Below, one piece after another: positions 1 through 6,010 of a stretch of 10,317 nt of DNA. Under the pieces are notes generated by a model. That model had not been told where the DNA came from and did no database searches. It saw only the letters and a program-made list of their open reading frames with translations. The DNA is from Hyphomicrobiales bacterium (GTDB taxonomy: Bacteria; Pseudomonadota; Alphaproteobacteria; Rhizobiales; Devosiaceae): the NCBI GenBank assembly GCA_028290345.1, contig JAQGKB010000323.1, positions 1 through 10,317 on the forward strand, given 5' to 3'. Position 1 is the first letter of the stretch. Every line of letters starts with the position of its first letter. The translations under genes and the position numbers were made by a program.

Positions 1-69
1 AACAAGCAGGTGGTTACGCTGCCTATGTCGCTGGCCGGCTTCACCGCAGCCTATCAAAAAATCAACTAG
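1..69 (+). CDS. C-terminal end of an IalB-like (invasion-associated locus B) protein, partial
   Basis: The window opens inside a + strand gene in frame 1; 22 codons remain before the TAG stop at 67-69. The visible tail (residues NKQVVTLPMS, then LAGFTAAYQKIN) aligns by eye with the C-terminus of the next gene (DKPVRFPLSS, then RGLAEGLSRL). Both share a K-x-V, then P-x-S and a glycine three residues later. IalB-family proteins usually end in a basic/polar strand, a P-x-S motif and a short amphipathic helix of this kind. Only 15 bp separate the stop from the next start, so the two genes look like a co-transcribed tandem pair. With only 22 residues visible, the family call rests on similarity to the neighbour and on the recognisable tail. 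Confidence 0.6.
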   Translation, partial: NKQVVTLPMSLAGFTAAYQKIN

Positions 70-84
70 CGTCAGAGCGAGACG

Positions 85-738
85 ATGACCCGACGGGAGG
101 CACAGTACCAGCCGTCGCTTTGGTCGCGATTGCTGCTTCTGCTGGGCACGTTGCTGCTGGTCCCGGTCGGCGTGGTGGCTGCGTATCTCATTCTGGGCGA
201 TAAGCCCGGTGCAAGCCGGCAACTCGCCGCGCCGCCGATGGCGCAGGCTGCCGCGGCGCCGTCCGCTACGTCCGGCCCGCCGGCAAAGGCGGCGCCTGCG
301 GCCGAAGCGCAGGCGCCAGGCGAAAAAATAGAAGACTGGATGCTATTCTGCCCTGCGGCGGCTCCCGGTGCCGCCAAGTGCTACATCCAGCAGCAGTTGC
401 GGACCGCGGACGGCCAGAAAGTGGTCTTCGTCTGGACGCTAAGAAGGGACAGCAAAGGGATCGTCCATTCGGCTTGGCAGGCGCCGATCGGGGTGGTGCT
501 CAGCCGTGGCATGATCGCCGATATCGGCGACGGCAAGCCGCGTACCGTGCCGTTTGGCCCATGCGGGGCCAAGGCGTGCGTTGTGCAAGCGGTCCTCGCG
601 CCAGGCTATCTGCAGGCGCTGCTGGCCTCGAGCAATGTTTCGGCCACGGTTTCACTGGCCGGTGACAAGCCCGTCCGGTTCCCGCTCAGCTCCCGAGGCC
701 TCGCAGAAGGACTTTCGCGTCTGCCGGCACAAGACTGA
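85..738 (+). CDS. IalB-family protein with N-terminal membrane anchor
   Basis: A 217-residue protein. Residues 1-14 are short and basic, and about 15-37 form one strongly hydrophobic segment (LLLLLGTLLLVPVGVVAAYL). About 40-80 are an Ala/Pro-rich linker, and about 81-210 are the IalB domain. The domain opens with the typical E-D-W-x-x-x-C and has four cysteines (C89, C99, C160, C165); the late pair lies in PCGAKAC, a pattern common in the family and suggestive of disulfides in the periplasm. IalB was named in Bartonella for a role in erythrocyte invasion; most alphaproteobacterial homologues have no proven function. The hydrophobic segment has no obvious signal-peptidase site after it, so I infer a periplasmic domain tethered to the inner membrane. 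The ATG at 85 follows the previous stop by 15 bp with only a weak purine stretch upstream. Its 3' end converges on the ars operon with a 4-bp gap. Confidence 0.85.
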   Translation: MTRREAQYQPSLWSRLLLLLGTLLLVPVGVVAAYLILGDKPGASRQLAAPPMAQAAAAPSATSGPPAKAAPAAEAQAPGEKIEDWMLFCPAAAPGAAKCYIQQQLRTADGQKVVFVWTLRRDSKGIVHSAWQAPIGVVLSRGMIADIGDGKPRTVPFGPCGAKACVVQAVLAPGYLQALLASSNVSATVSLAGDKPVRFPLSSRGLAEGLSRLPAQD

Positions 739-742
739 GGCA

Positions 743-760
743 CTAGCCGGAGACGGCTGG
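743..760. terminator. Hairpin at the convergent gene ends
   Basis: CTAGCCG (743-749) pairs with CGGCTGG (754-760) apart from one G-T, around a GAGA loop, which is a stable GNRA-type tetraloop. It starts in the stop codon of the - strand MFS gene and lies just past the stop of the + strand IalB gene. It could therefore act on both transcripts. No T-tract follows on either strand, so it is not a classical intrinsic terminator. It may be an RNA 3'-end stabiliser or chance in GC-rich coding sequence. Confidence 0.25.
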
Positions 761-1993
761 CTGGACCGGGCTGGCCGGGTTTGGCGATGGCGATGACAGG
801 CGCTGCACGACGAAAAACGCCGCGACGCCCAGGATCCCGACCGAAGCGATGGTCCAGAGCGCAACGGCTGTGCCGAGGCCAACGAACAGCAACGCCAGGG
901 CCGAGGGGGCCAACGCCGAAGCGAACAGTCGCGCCGAACTGATCCACCCCAGGCGAGCCCCGTAGCCGGCGCGGCCGAAGAGTTCCAGCGGCAAGGTGCC
1001 ACCCACGATCGAGGTCAGGCCCGATCCCAGCCCGAACAGTACCGCGAAGGCGAGCGCGCCGAGAACCGAGGGAGCGGTCAGCAGCAGCACGGCCAGCGCC
1101 GCCGGCATGAGCGTGGCGCCTAGAAGGGCCAGTGTCGACTGCCGCAACTTTCCGCCGAAGACCATGTTGACGAAGCGGCTCAGCACCTGCGCCGGGCCGA
1201 ACAAGGTGGTGACGTAAATGCCCGATGACGCGAGTCCGAGCCGGCCCAGCATCGGGGCCATGTGGACCAGCACGGCGGAGAGCAGCAGGCCCTGTACTAG
1301 AAAGCCAGCCAGCATGAAACCCAACAATGTCCGGCGCATTGGAGCCACGGGTTCGGGATCGAGCGCCGCCGCCAACTCGGGCGCGACGGCCTGGCGGTCG
1401 TGGCGGCGTAGCGACGCGATCCAGGCGTGGATCGGCAGGCAGATAACAAGGTTCATGGCCGCAAAGATCAGGTAGACGTCGCGCCAGCCGACCATGTGCT
1501 GCAGCAGATCCGTAAGCGGCCAATAGAGGGTCGAGGAGAAGCCGGCGATCAGGGTCAGATGGGTGATGCTGCGTTGCGCGTTGCGGCCGCCGGCCTGGAC
1601 GATGGCAACAAAGGCGGTGCTGTAGAACACGAAGGCGGAGGCCAGCTCGACCGCAACCAGGGTCACGGCGAAGAGCGGGCCATTCGGGGCCATGGCAGCT
1701 GCGATCAGTGACAGCGCCGCGAGGATCGACCCAATTGCCATCATGCGGCCGGCGCCGAACCGATCGGCCCAGCGTCCGGCGGTTGGCGCCAGCAGCCCGC
1801 CCACGAGCAGCGCGATGGTCAGCGCGCCATAGAGCATCTCCGGCGACCAGCCGAAATCCCGCGCCAAAGCCGGCGCGAGCACGGAAAAGCTGTAGTAGAG
1901 CGTTCCGTAGCCGGCGATCTGGGAGATACCCAGCGCCCAGATCAAGCGAGCCGAGGCCGCAGGTATTGCCATCATCGGCTCCGCTGGTTGCAT
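743..1993 (-). CDS. arsK: MFS transporter of the ars operon, probable arsenite exporter (ArsK-like)
   Basis: A 416-residue polytopic protein with about 12 hydrophobic segments, the usual size for the major facilitator superfamily. The loop after the second segment holds motif A (GRWADRFGAGR, residues 73-83). It is the last gene of the arsR-aqpS-arsC operon and starts 15 bp after arsC. The symbol is inferred from context: ArsK is an MFS exporter of arsenite and antimonite described in Agrobacterium. ArsJ, the other arsenic-linked MFS type, works with a glyceraldehyde-3-phosphate dehydrogenase, and none is present here. If this holds, it drives proton-coupled export of trivalent arsenic across the inner membrane. 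Start choice: ATG at 1993 gives the full length, but the ATG pair at 1975/1972 has a better Shine-Dalgarno (GGAG 6 nt before 1972), so the true protein may be 6-7 residues shorter. The MFS call is firm; the substrate is inferred. Confidence 0.8.
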   Translation of the reverse strand: MQPAEPMMAIPAASARLIWALGISQIAGYGTLYYSFSVLAPALARDFGWSPEMLYGALTIALLVGGLLAPTAGRWADRFGAGRMMAIGSILAALSLIAAAMAPNGPLFAVTLVAVELASAFVFYSTAFVAIVQAGGRNAQRSITHLTLIAGFSSTLYWPLTDLLQHMVGWRDVYLIFAAMNLVICLPIHAWIASLRRHDRQAVAPELAAALDPEPVAPMRRTLLGFMLAGFLVQGLLLSAVLVHMAPMLGRLGLASSGIYVTTLFGPAQVLSRFVNMVFGGKLRQSTLALLGATLMPAALAVLLLTAPSVLGALAFAVLFGLGSGLTSIVGGTLPLELFGRAGYGARLGWISSARLFASALAPSALALLFVGLGTAVALWTIASVGILGVAAFFVVQRLSSPSPNPASPVQPAVSG

Positions 1994-2008
1994 GGGCAGG
2001 TCCGAACT

Positions 2009-2431
2009 TCAAACAACACGCCGGCCCGCCGCGTCGATGACGACTTCGCCATCCTCCTTGGTGAAGGGGCCGCGCTGCGGTTCGGAGAGGATTTCCAGCA
2101 CGAGCTCGGAAGGCCGGCTGAGGCGCACGCCGTTTTCGGTCACGACGAACGGGCGATTGATCAGGATTGGGTGCGCCAGCATGGCGTCGAGCAACTGGTC
2201 GTCGCCGAGCGAGGGATCGGCAAGGCCCAGCGCTTCGTATGGCGTATCTTTCTGCCGGATGGCCTCGCGGAACGTGAGGCCGGCGCGGGCGATCAGGTCG
2301 ATCAGCTCGGCGCGGCTCGGCGGCGTCTTCAGGTATTCGATGATCGTCGGTTCGACACCGGCATTGCGGATGAGGGCGAGCGTGTTGCGCGAGGTGCCGC
2401 ACTCGGGATTGTGGTAGATGGTGACGGTCAT
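2009..2431 (-). CDS. arsC: Glutaredoxin-type arsenate reductase ArsC
   Basis: A 140-residue protein of the ArsC/Spx thioredoxin-fold family. It reduces arsenate to arsenite in the cytoplasm using glutathione and glutaredoxin. The active-site stretch HNPECGTSRNTL puts the catalytic cysteine at C11. The three arginines that bind the oxyanion in plasmid R773 ArsC (60, 94, 107) are matched here, one position earlier, by R59, R93 and R106. All key residues are present, so the enzyme should be active. The ATG at 2431 was chosen because AAAGG lies 6 nt upstream (2438-2442) and the protein begins directly at the first beta strand (MTVTIYHNPECG). The start overlaps the aqpS stop in an ATGA arrangement (2428-2431), implying translational coupling. 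Longer forms reading upstream would run through the aquaporin gene and are shadows. Confidence 0.95.
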   Translation of the reverse strand: MTVTIYHNPECGTSRNTLALIRNAGVEPTIIEYLKTPPSRAELIDLIARAGLTFREAIRQKDTPYEALGLADPSLGDDQLLDAMLAHPILINRPFVVTENGVRLSRPSELVLEILSEPQRGPFTKEDGEVVIDAAGRRVV

Positions 2432-3150
2432 GACACACCTTTGGAAGTTTGGGCAAAGCCGCCTGTTGCGGGCCGCAGCAGCCAGCCGATCAGGGCCAGC
2501 GCGAGGAGCGCGCCGACAAATTCGGCGATGATAAAACCCGGGAGATCGGCTGGCCGGATGCCGGAAAACGTGTCGGTGAGCGACCGGGCGATAGCTACGG
2601 CCGGATTGGCAAACGAGGTCGAGGCGGTGAACCAGTAGGCGGCGGTGATGTAGAGCCCCACCAGCCAGGGGATGGCCGGTGTCCGGAAACGCAGACCGGC
2701 GAGGATCACGGTCATCAGCCCAAAGGCGGCAACCACCTCTGAGAGCCATTGCGGCCCACCGGTACGCAGTCTTGCTGAGGCTTGGAGCAATGGCAGGCCG
2801 AACATGGCGTGAGCGAGCACCGTCCCGGCGATGCCGCCGATGATCTGGAGCACGCAGTAGAAGGCGGCCTCGCGCGCCGGCAACTCACGCTTCAGCGCAA
2901 AGACCAGCGACACGGCGGGGTTGAAATGCGCGCCTGAGATGGGGCCGAGGATGGTGATCAACACCACAAGGATCGCGCCGGTCGCCAGCGTGTTGGCAAG
3001 CAGTGCGAGGGCGGTATCGCCTGTCAGGTTTTGCGCCATGATGCCGGAGCCGACCACTGTCGCGACGAGGATCGCGGTGCCGAGGGCTTCGGCGACTAGG
3101 CGGCGGGGCAGGTCGAAAGCTGGCGTCGGGCCGCCGATCGGGTCAGGCAT
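2428..3150 (-). CDS. aqpS: Aquaglyceroporin AqpS (arsenite channel)
   Basis: A 240-residue MIP-family channel with six hydrophobic segments and the two half-helix NPA motifs (residues 77-79 in HFNPAVS, 182-184 in ANPAVAIARS). In most aquaporins the second NPA is followed by the arginine of the selectivity filter; here the residue is V185. From memory, Sinorhizobium meliloti AqpS has the same Val in place of Arg. That channel lets arsenite formed by ArsC leave the cell down its gradient, and it sits in an arsR-aqpS-arsC-arsH operon. The present order matches, with an MFS gene in place of arsH. The start is uncertain: ATG 3150 (overlapping arsR by 8 bp) fits the family N-terminus; ATG 3162 and GTG 3174 are alternatives. 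None has a strong ribosome site, consistent with coupling to arsR. The C-terminus overlaps arsC by 4 bp. Confidence 0.93.
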   Translation of the reverse strand: MPDPIGGPTPAFDLPRRLVAEALGTAILVATVVGSGIMAQNLTGDTALALLANTLATGAILVVLITILGPISGAHFNPAVSLVFALKRELPAREAAFYCVLQIIGGIAGTVLAHAMFGLPLLQASARLRTGGPQWLSEVVAAFGLMTVILAGLRFRTPAIPWLVGLYITAAYWFTASTSFANPAVAIARSLTDTFSGIRPADLPGFIIAEFVGALLALALIGWLLRPATGGFAQTSKGVS

Positions 3151-3502
3151 GTTCGGAAGCATCCGCAGGGGCACAGCGGGGCGTGAGGTCGGTGAGGAGC
3201 GGCGCGCAAAGCTCGGCGTTGCCGCCGCAGCAGTCCTTGATAAGGTAGAGGGTCAGTTCGCGAAAGCGGCTCAAGTCGGCGCGGTAGATGATCGAGCGGC
3301 TCTGCCGGTCACCGGTGATGAGCCCGGCGCGCGCCAGGACCGCGAGGTGAGCCGACATGGTATTCTGCGGCACCCCGACAAGGCGAGCGACCTCGCCGGC
3401 CGGCATACCCTGCGGCTCGTGCTTCACCAGCACGCGAAAAGTTTCGAGCCGGGTCTTCTGGGCGAGGGCGGCGAGCGCCGAAACAGCTGTTGTTTCATCC
3501 AT
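3143..3502 (-). CDS. arsR: ArsR/SmtB-family arsenic-responsive repressor
   Basis: A 119-residue winged-helix repressor. The helix-turn-helix spans about residues 35-58 (AGEVARLVGVPQNTMSAHLA) and the beta wing about 62-76. The C-terminal helix carries KDCCGGNAELC, placing thiols at C91, C92 and C99, with a further C110. This resembles the three-cysteine As(III) site of Acidithiobacillus-type ArsR (C95, C96, C102) rather than the ELCVCDL site of R773 ArsR; the spacing here is one residue longer. In the family, As(III) or Sb(III) binding releases the repressor from DNA. It is the first gene of the arsR-aqpS-arsC-MFS operon and overlaps aqpS by 8 bp. The ATG at 3502 has no visible Shine-Dalgarno and lies at the edge of an AT-rich inverted repeat, so negative autoregulation is likely. 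Confidence 0.95.
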   Translation of the reverse strand: MDETTAVSALAALAQKTRLETFRVLVKHEPQGMPAGEVARLVGVPQNTMSAHLAVLARAGLITGDRQSRSIIYRADLSRFRELTLYLIKDCCGGNAELCAPLLTDLTPRCAPADASEHA

Positions 3503-3524
3503 ATATCGTGATTAGTGGATATAT
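3501..3524 (-). promoter_or_regulatory. Probable ArsR operator overlapping the arsR start
   Basis: ATATATC (3501-3507) and GATATAT (3518-3524) are perfect inverted arms around a 10-bp spacer (GTGATTAGTG). The run is markedly AT-rich against its surroundings and touches the arsR start codon. ArsR/SmtB repressors bind imperfect AT-rich inverted repeats in their own promoters, so this is the obvious operator candidate. A weak sigma-70-like pair can be drawn on the - strand: TTGCGG (3537-3532), 17 nt, TAATCA (3514-3509). It would begin transcription at or next to the ATG, but the match to consensus is poor. Confidence 0.55.
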
Positions 3525-3605
3525 ATGACGGCCGCAAGTCGGTTTGCATTGGGTGACGGTTCCATATTTGCGGGTGAGCGTAGTGCCTTAACCCCACCGG
3601 TCGAC

Positions 3606-3675
3606 GCGAGGGCCCAGACTGCGGGCGGTGGTGCTTGTCACCAGCCTGGGTCCTCGCATCAAGTGCGAGGATGAC
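3606..3675. repeat. Mosaic of GC-rich inverted repeats (REP-like palindromic element)
   Basis: GCGAGGGCCCAG (3606-3617) is the inverse of CTGGGTCCTCGC (3646-3657), with 11 of 12 positions complementary and the last a G-T. The right arm is reused in a second hairpin: TCCTCGCA (3651-3658), loop TCAAG, TGCGAGGA (3664-3671), an exact 8-bp stem. GTCA (3637-3640) and TGAC (3672-3675) can extend this stem across an internal loop. Short intergenic palindromes containing 'CTGGGTCCTCGC' followed by 'GCGAGGATGAC' look like dispersed repetitive elements of alphaproteobacterial genomes. Only one copy is in the window, so repetition is inferred from familiarity. No gene is seen in the surrounding 3503-3801 gap. 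Confidence 0.5.
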
Positions 3676-3789
3676 GAATGAGGGGGTGGAGGTCGGCCTC
3701 CGTGAAGATCTCATATGAGGGGCGTTGCATCGAGGCTTGCGGTACTCTGGCTGTTCCTGCCGATTCCAGGGTAGTCTGCCGGCCAAAAT

Positions 3790-3793
3790 GGAG
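3790..3793 (+). promoter_or_regulatory. Ribosome binding site of the PLP decarboxylase gene
   Basis: GGAG ends 8 nt before the ATG at 3802. It supports that start over the out-of-frame ATGs at 3788 and 3794. Confidence 0.55.
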
Positions 3794-3801
3794 ATGCTGG
3801 A

Positions 3802-5220
3802 ATGCAGAACGGCCCCGAACACTTCGCCAAGCTCGCCGACTACATCCTGGCCTATCGCGCTTCGCTGGATCAGCGCCCGCACCGGCCGGAAGCAGGCTAT
3901 CACGAGATGCTCGAGCGCCTGCGCGAATCGGTTCCCGAACAGGGGGTGGAGACGGGTGCGATGCTGGAGCAGTTGATCGGCCAGTGCGACGATGGGTTGA
4001 TGTCGATTTGTGGCCCGCGCTTCTTCGGTTGGGTGATGGGCGCCTCCGACATGCGCGGCGTGATGGCGGACATGCTGGTCAGTGGGTGGGGGCAGAATGC
4101 CGGTTTCCACGCTTCGACGCCGGCCATGGCGGCCCTCGAAGAAGTCGTCGAGCAATGGCTGCTCGATCTCCTGGATCTGCCCAGGGACGCCTCGATCGGG
4201 TTCGTCACCGGCGCCACCGTCGCCAATGCCACGTGCCTTGCCGCGGCGCGGACGTCGGTGCTGCGCGATGTCGGCTACGATCCGGACGCCGATGGCCTGT
4301 TCGGCGCTCCGGAAGTCACGGTGCTGCTTGGGCAGGACGCCCATTCATCGGTGTTTTCGGCCCTGCAACTGATCGGCTTCGGCTACAATCGCGTGGTCAG
4401 GGTCATGACCGACGACCAGGGGCGGATGCTGCCGGAGGACCTTGCCGGCAAACTTGCCGCGTCACCAGGACCCAAGATCGTGATCGCGCAGGCGGGGCAG
4501 ATCAATACCGGCGCGTTCGATCCGTTCGAAGCCATCGTGCCGCTGGCGAAGGCCCATAACGCATGGGTGCACGTCGATGGGGCGTTCGGGCTCTGGGCGC
4601 GCGCTACTCCGGGTCTCCGGCATCGAACTACGGCAATCGAACAATGCGATTCGTGGGCAACCGATGGGCACAAATGGCTGCAGGTGCCCTATGATTGCGG
4701 TTTCGCTATCGTGCGCGACCGGGAAGTTCATGAGCGGTCGATGACGAATTGGGCCAGCTATCTGCCGACCATCGAGCCCGGCGACCGAGTGCCTTCGGCG
4801 CTAGTGCCCGAATTGTCGCGGCGCGCCCGCGGGACGCCGGTCTGGGCGATCATCAAATGCCTCGGCCGTGATGGCATCATCGACCTCATCGACAACCATT
4901 GCGCCTATGCGCGCCGTTTCGCCGATCGGGTCGCCAACGTTCCGGGCATCCGGGTACTGAACGATGTGGTGCTCAACCAGATCATCGTCGCCTTCGGCAC
5001 GGGTGACCTGCAGCAGCGGAACGCCGCGACAAAGGCGATGATCGCAGCATTGCAGCAGGATGGCACCTGCTTTGTCGGCGGCGCCTCCTGGCGCGACCAG
5101 TGGGTGATGCGTGTGTCGGTCAGCTCGGGGGAAACCCGCGAACGCGATATCGACCTCACCGCCGATACGGTCGTCGCGATCTGGCGTGAGATGGCGGAGC
5201 AGAAGGGTACGCGGGACTAG
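3802..5220 (+). CDS. PLP-dependent group II decarboxylase-like protein, substrate unknown
   Basis: A 472-residue fold-type I PLP enzyme of the aromatic-L-amino-acid/glutamate decarboxylase family (group II), close to the usual 470-500 residues. Visible landmarks, in order, are the glycine-rich cofactor loop GATVANAT, H181 in QDAHSSV (expected to stack on the PLP ring), D259 in HVDGAFG (contacts the pyridine nitrogen), and K291 in TDGHKWLQVPYDCG (Schiff-base lysine). Catalytic residues are intact, so the enzyme is probably active. The stretch after D259 reads GAFGLW rather than the more usual AAYGG, suggesting a divergent subfamily. Possible substrates in the family include aromatic amino acids, glutamate, aspartate and diaminobutyrate; the sequence does not decide between them. 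No amino-acid antiporter lies next to it, as an acid-resistance decarboxylase often has. It is divergent from the ars operon across 299 bp and 87 bp ahead of the sapC-like gene. Confidence 0.85.
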   Translation: MQNGPEHFAKLADYILAYRASLDQRPHRPEAGYHEMLERLRESVPEQGVETGAMLEQLIGQCDDGLMSICGPRFFGWVMGASDMRGVMADMLVSGWGQNAGFHASTPAMAALEEVVEQWLLDLLDLPRDASIGFVTGATVANATCLAAARTSVLRDVGYDPDADGLFGAPEVTVLLGQDAHSSVFSALQLIGFGYNRVVRVMTDDQGRMLPEDLAGKLAASPGPKIVIAQAGQINTGAFDPFEAIVPLAKAHNAWVHVDGAFGLWARATPGLRHRTTAIEQCDSWATDGHKWLQVPYDCGFAIVRDREVHERSMTNWASYLPTIEPGDRVPSALVPELSRRARGTPVWAIIKCLGRDGIIDLIDNHCAYARRFADRVANVPGIRVLNDVVLNQIIVAFGTGDLQQRNAATKAMIAALQQDGTCFVGGASWRDQWVMRVSVSSGETRERDIDLTADTVVAIWREMAEQKGTRD

Positions 5221-5252
5221 GCATCCGAATTTCGGTGGGCGCCGAAGGATGC
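5221..5252 (+). terminator. Hairpin directly after the decarboxylase stop codon
   Basis: GCATCC (5221-5226) pairs with GGATGC (5247-5252), and inside it TTCGG (5231-5235) pairs with CCGAA (5242-5246) around a TGGGCG loop. A 4-nt bulge (GAAT) sits on the left side. The first base follows the TAG stop directly, as expected of a transcript-end structure. No T-run follows (AAATGATC), so it may be a weak or factor-dependent terminator or a stabilising stem rather than an intrinsic terminator. Confidence 0.4.
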
Positions 5253-5295
5253 AAATGATCAAGGACTGTGCTACCGGCAGATTTTGCGCCTTTGC

Positions 5296-5301
5296 AAGGA
5301 G
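5296..5301 (+). promoter_or_regulatory. Ribosome binding site setting the sapC-like start
   Basis: AAGGAG lies 6 nt before the ATG at 5308 and is the best Shine-Dalgarno in the window. It rules against the upstream in-frame TTG at 5284. Confidence 0.8.
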
Positions 5302-5307
5302 CCGGTC

Positions 5308-6009
5308 ATGGCCAATCCGTTGTTTTACCAAAACATCGTTCCGCTCAATCGCGAGACCCATCGCACGCTTCGCCTGAAGGCGCTGGCCCGGCCGCTCGAC
5401 TACGCGCGTCTCGCCAATATGGTGCCGGCGCTGACCGATGAATTCGCCGCTGCCGCGCAGGAAATCCCGATTGCATTTCTTCCGGGCACGGCCCAGCCGG
5501 CCGCTGTCTTCGTCACCGGGCTGAAACCGGGACGCAATGCCTTCATCACCGAAGACGGCCGCTGGAACGGCAGCTATGTACCGGCCTATCTGCGGCGCTA
5601 TCCCTTCATCATCGGCGACGTGCCGGATGCGGATCCCATTCTTTGCATCGATGCCAATTTCGAAGGTTTTGGCGAGGTCGATGGAACACCATTGTTTTCG
5701 CAGGCGGGCGAGCCGGAACCGGCAGTGACGCAGGCGCTCGCCTTGGCCAATAACTATCGTGCCGGCGCCGAACGGACCGATGCCCTGGCACTCACCCTGC
5801 AGCGGCTCGGACTCTTCCGTTCGGTGACACTCGATGCGAAGCTGCCCAATGGCGAGTCCACCGTCGTGCATGGCCTGCTGATCGTGGATGAGCAGGCGTT
5901 CAACGCGCTTTCCGACGAGCAGTTTCTCGAATTGCGCAGCGCCGGTTTCCTGCAGCCGATCTATGCCCATCTGTTCAGTCTGGCGGCAATTTCCAAGCTG
6001 ACGGCGTAG
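5308..6009 (+). CDS. SapC-family protein
   Basis: A 233-residue protein recognised as SapC family (PF07277) from its opening FYQNIVPLNRETHRTLRL, the central DGRWNGSYVPAYLRRYPF (residues 83-100), the following LCIDANFEGFGE and the GxPLF(S)QAGEPEP stretch. The family is named after a Campylobacter fetus S-layer locus gene. Its biochemical role is unknown, and most proteobacterial members are annotated by homology alone. There is no signal peptide or membrane segment, so the protein should be cytoplasmic. The strong AAGGAG upstream fixes the start. It precedes an exoprotein module, and a function connected with surface-protein production or export would fit, but only the gene order suggests that. 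The spacing (87 bp from the decarboxylase, 140 bp to the next gene) leaves operon membership open. Confidence 0.85.
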   Translation: MANPLFYQNIVPLNRETHRTLRLKALARPLDYARLANMVPALTDEFAAAAQEIPIAFLPGTAQPAAVFVTGLKPGRNAFITEDGRWNGSYVPAYLRRYPFIIGDVPDADPILCIDANFEGFGEVDGTPLFSQAGEPEPAVTQALALANNYRAGAERTDALALTLQRLGLFRSVTLDAKLPNGESTVVHGLLIVDEQAFNALSDEQFLELRSAGFLQPIYAHLFSLAAISKLTA

Positions 6010-6010
6010 A

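Noticed and set aside
743..1993. ArsJ identity for the MFS gene
   Set aside because: ArsJ is found with a glyceraldehyde-3-phosphate dehydrogenase that makes its substrate; no such gene is present.
606..2456. 616-codon open frame on the - strand
   Set aside because: It overlaps the MFS and arsC genes in another frame; its Arg/Pro/Ala-rich product has no domain pattern, typical of a shadow frame in GC-rich DNA.
3151..3174. Upstream starts for aqpS (GTG 3174, ATG 3162)
   Set aside because: They add residues not typical of the family N-terminus and deepen the arsR overlap; ATG 3150 is preferred, although no ribosome site settles it.
5284..5307. TTG start giving 8 more residues to the SapC-family protein
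   Set aside because: The ATG at 5308 has AAGGAG 6 nt upstream and matches the family start; the TTG has no such site.
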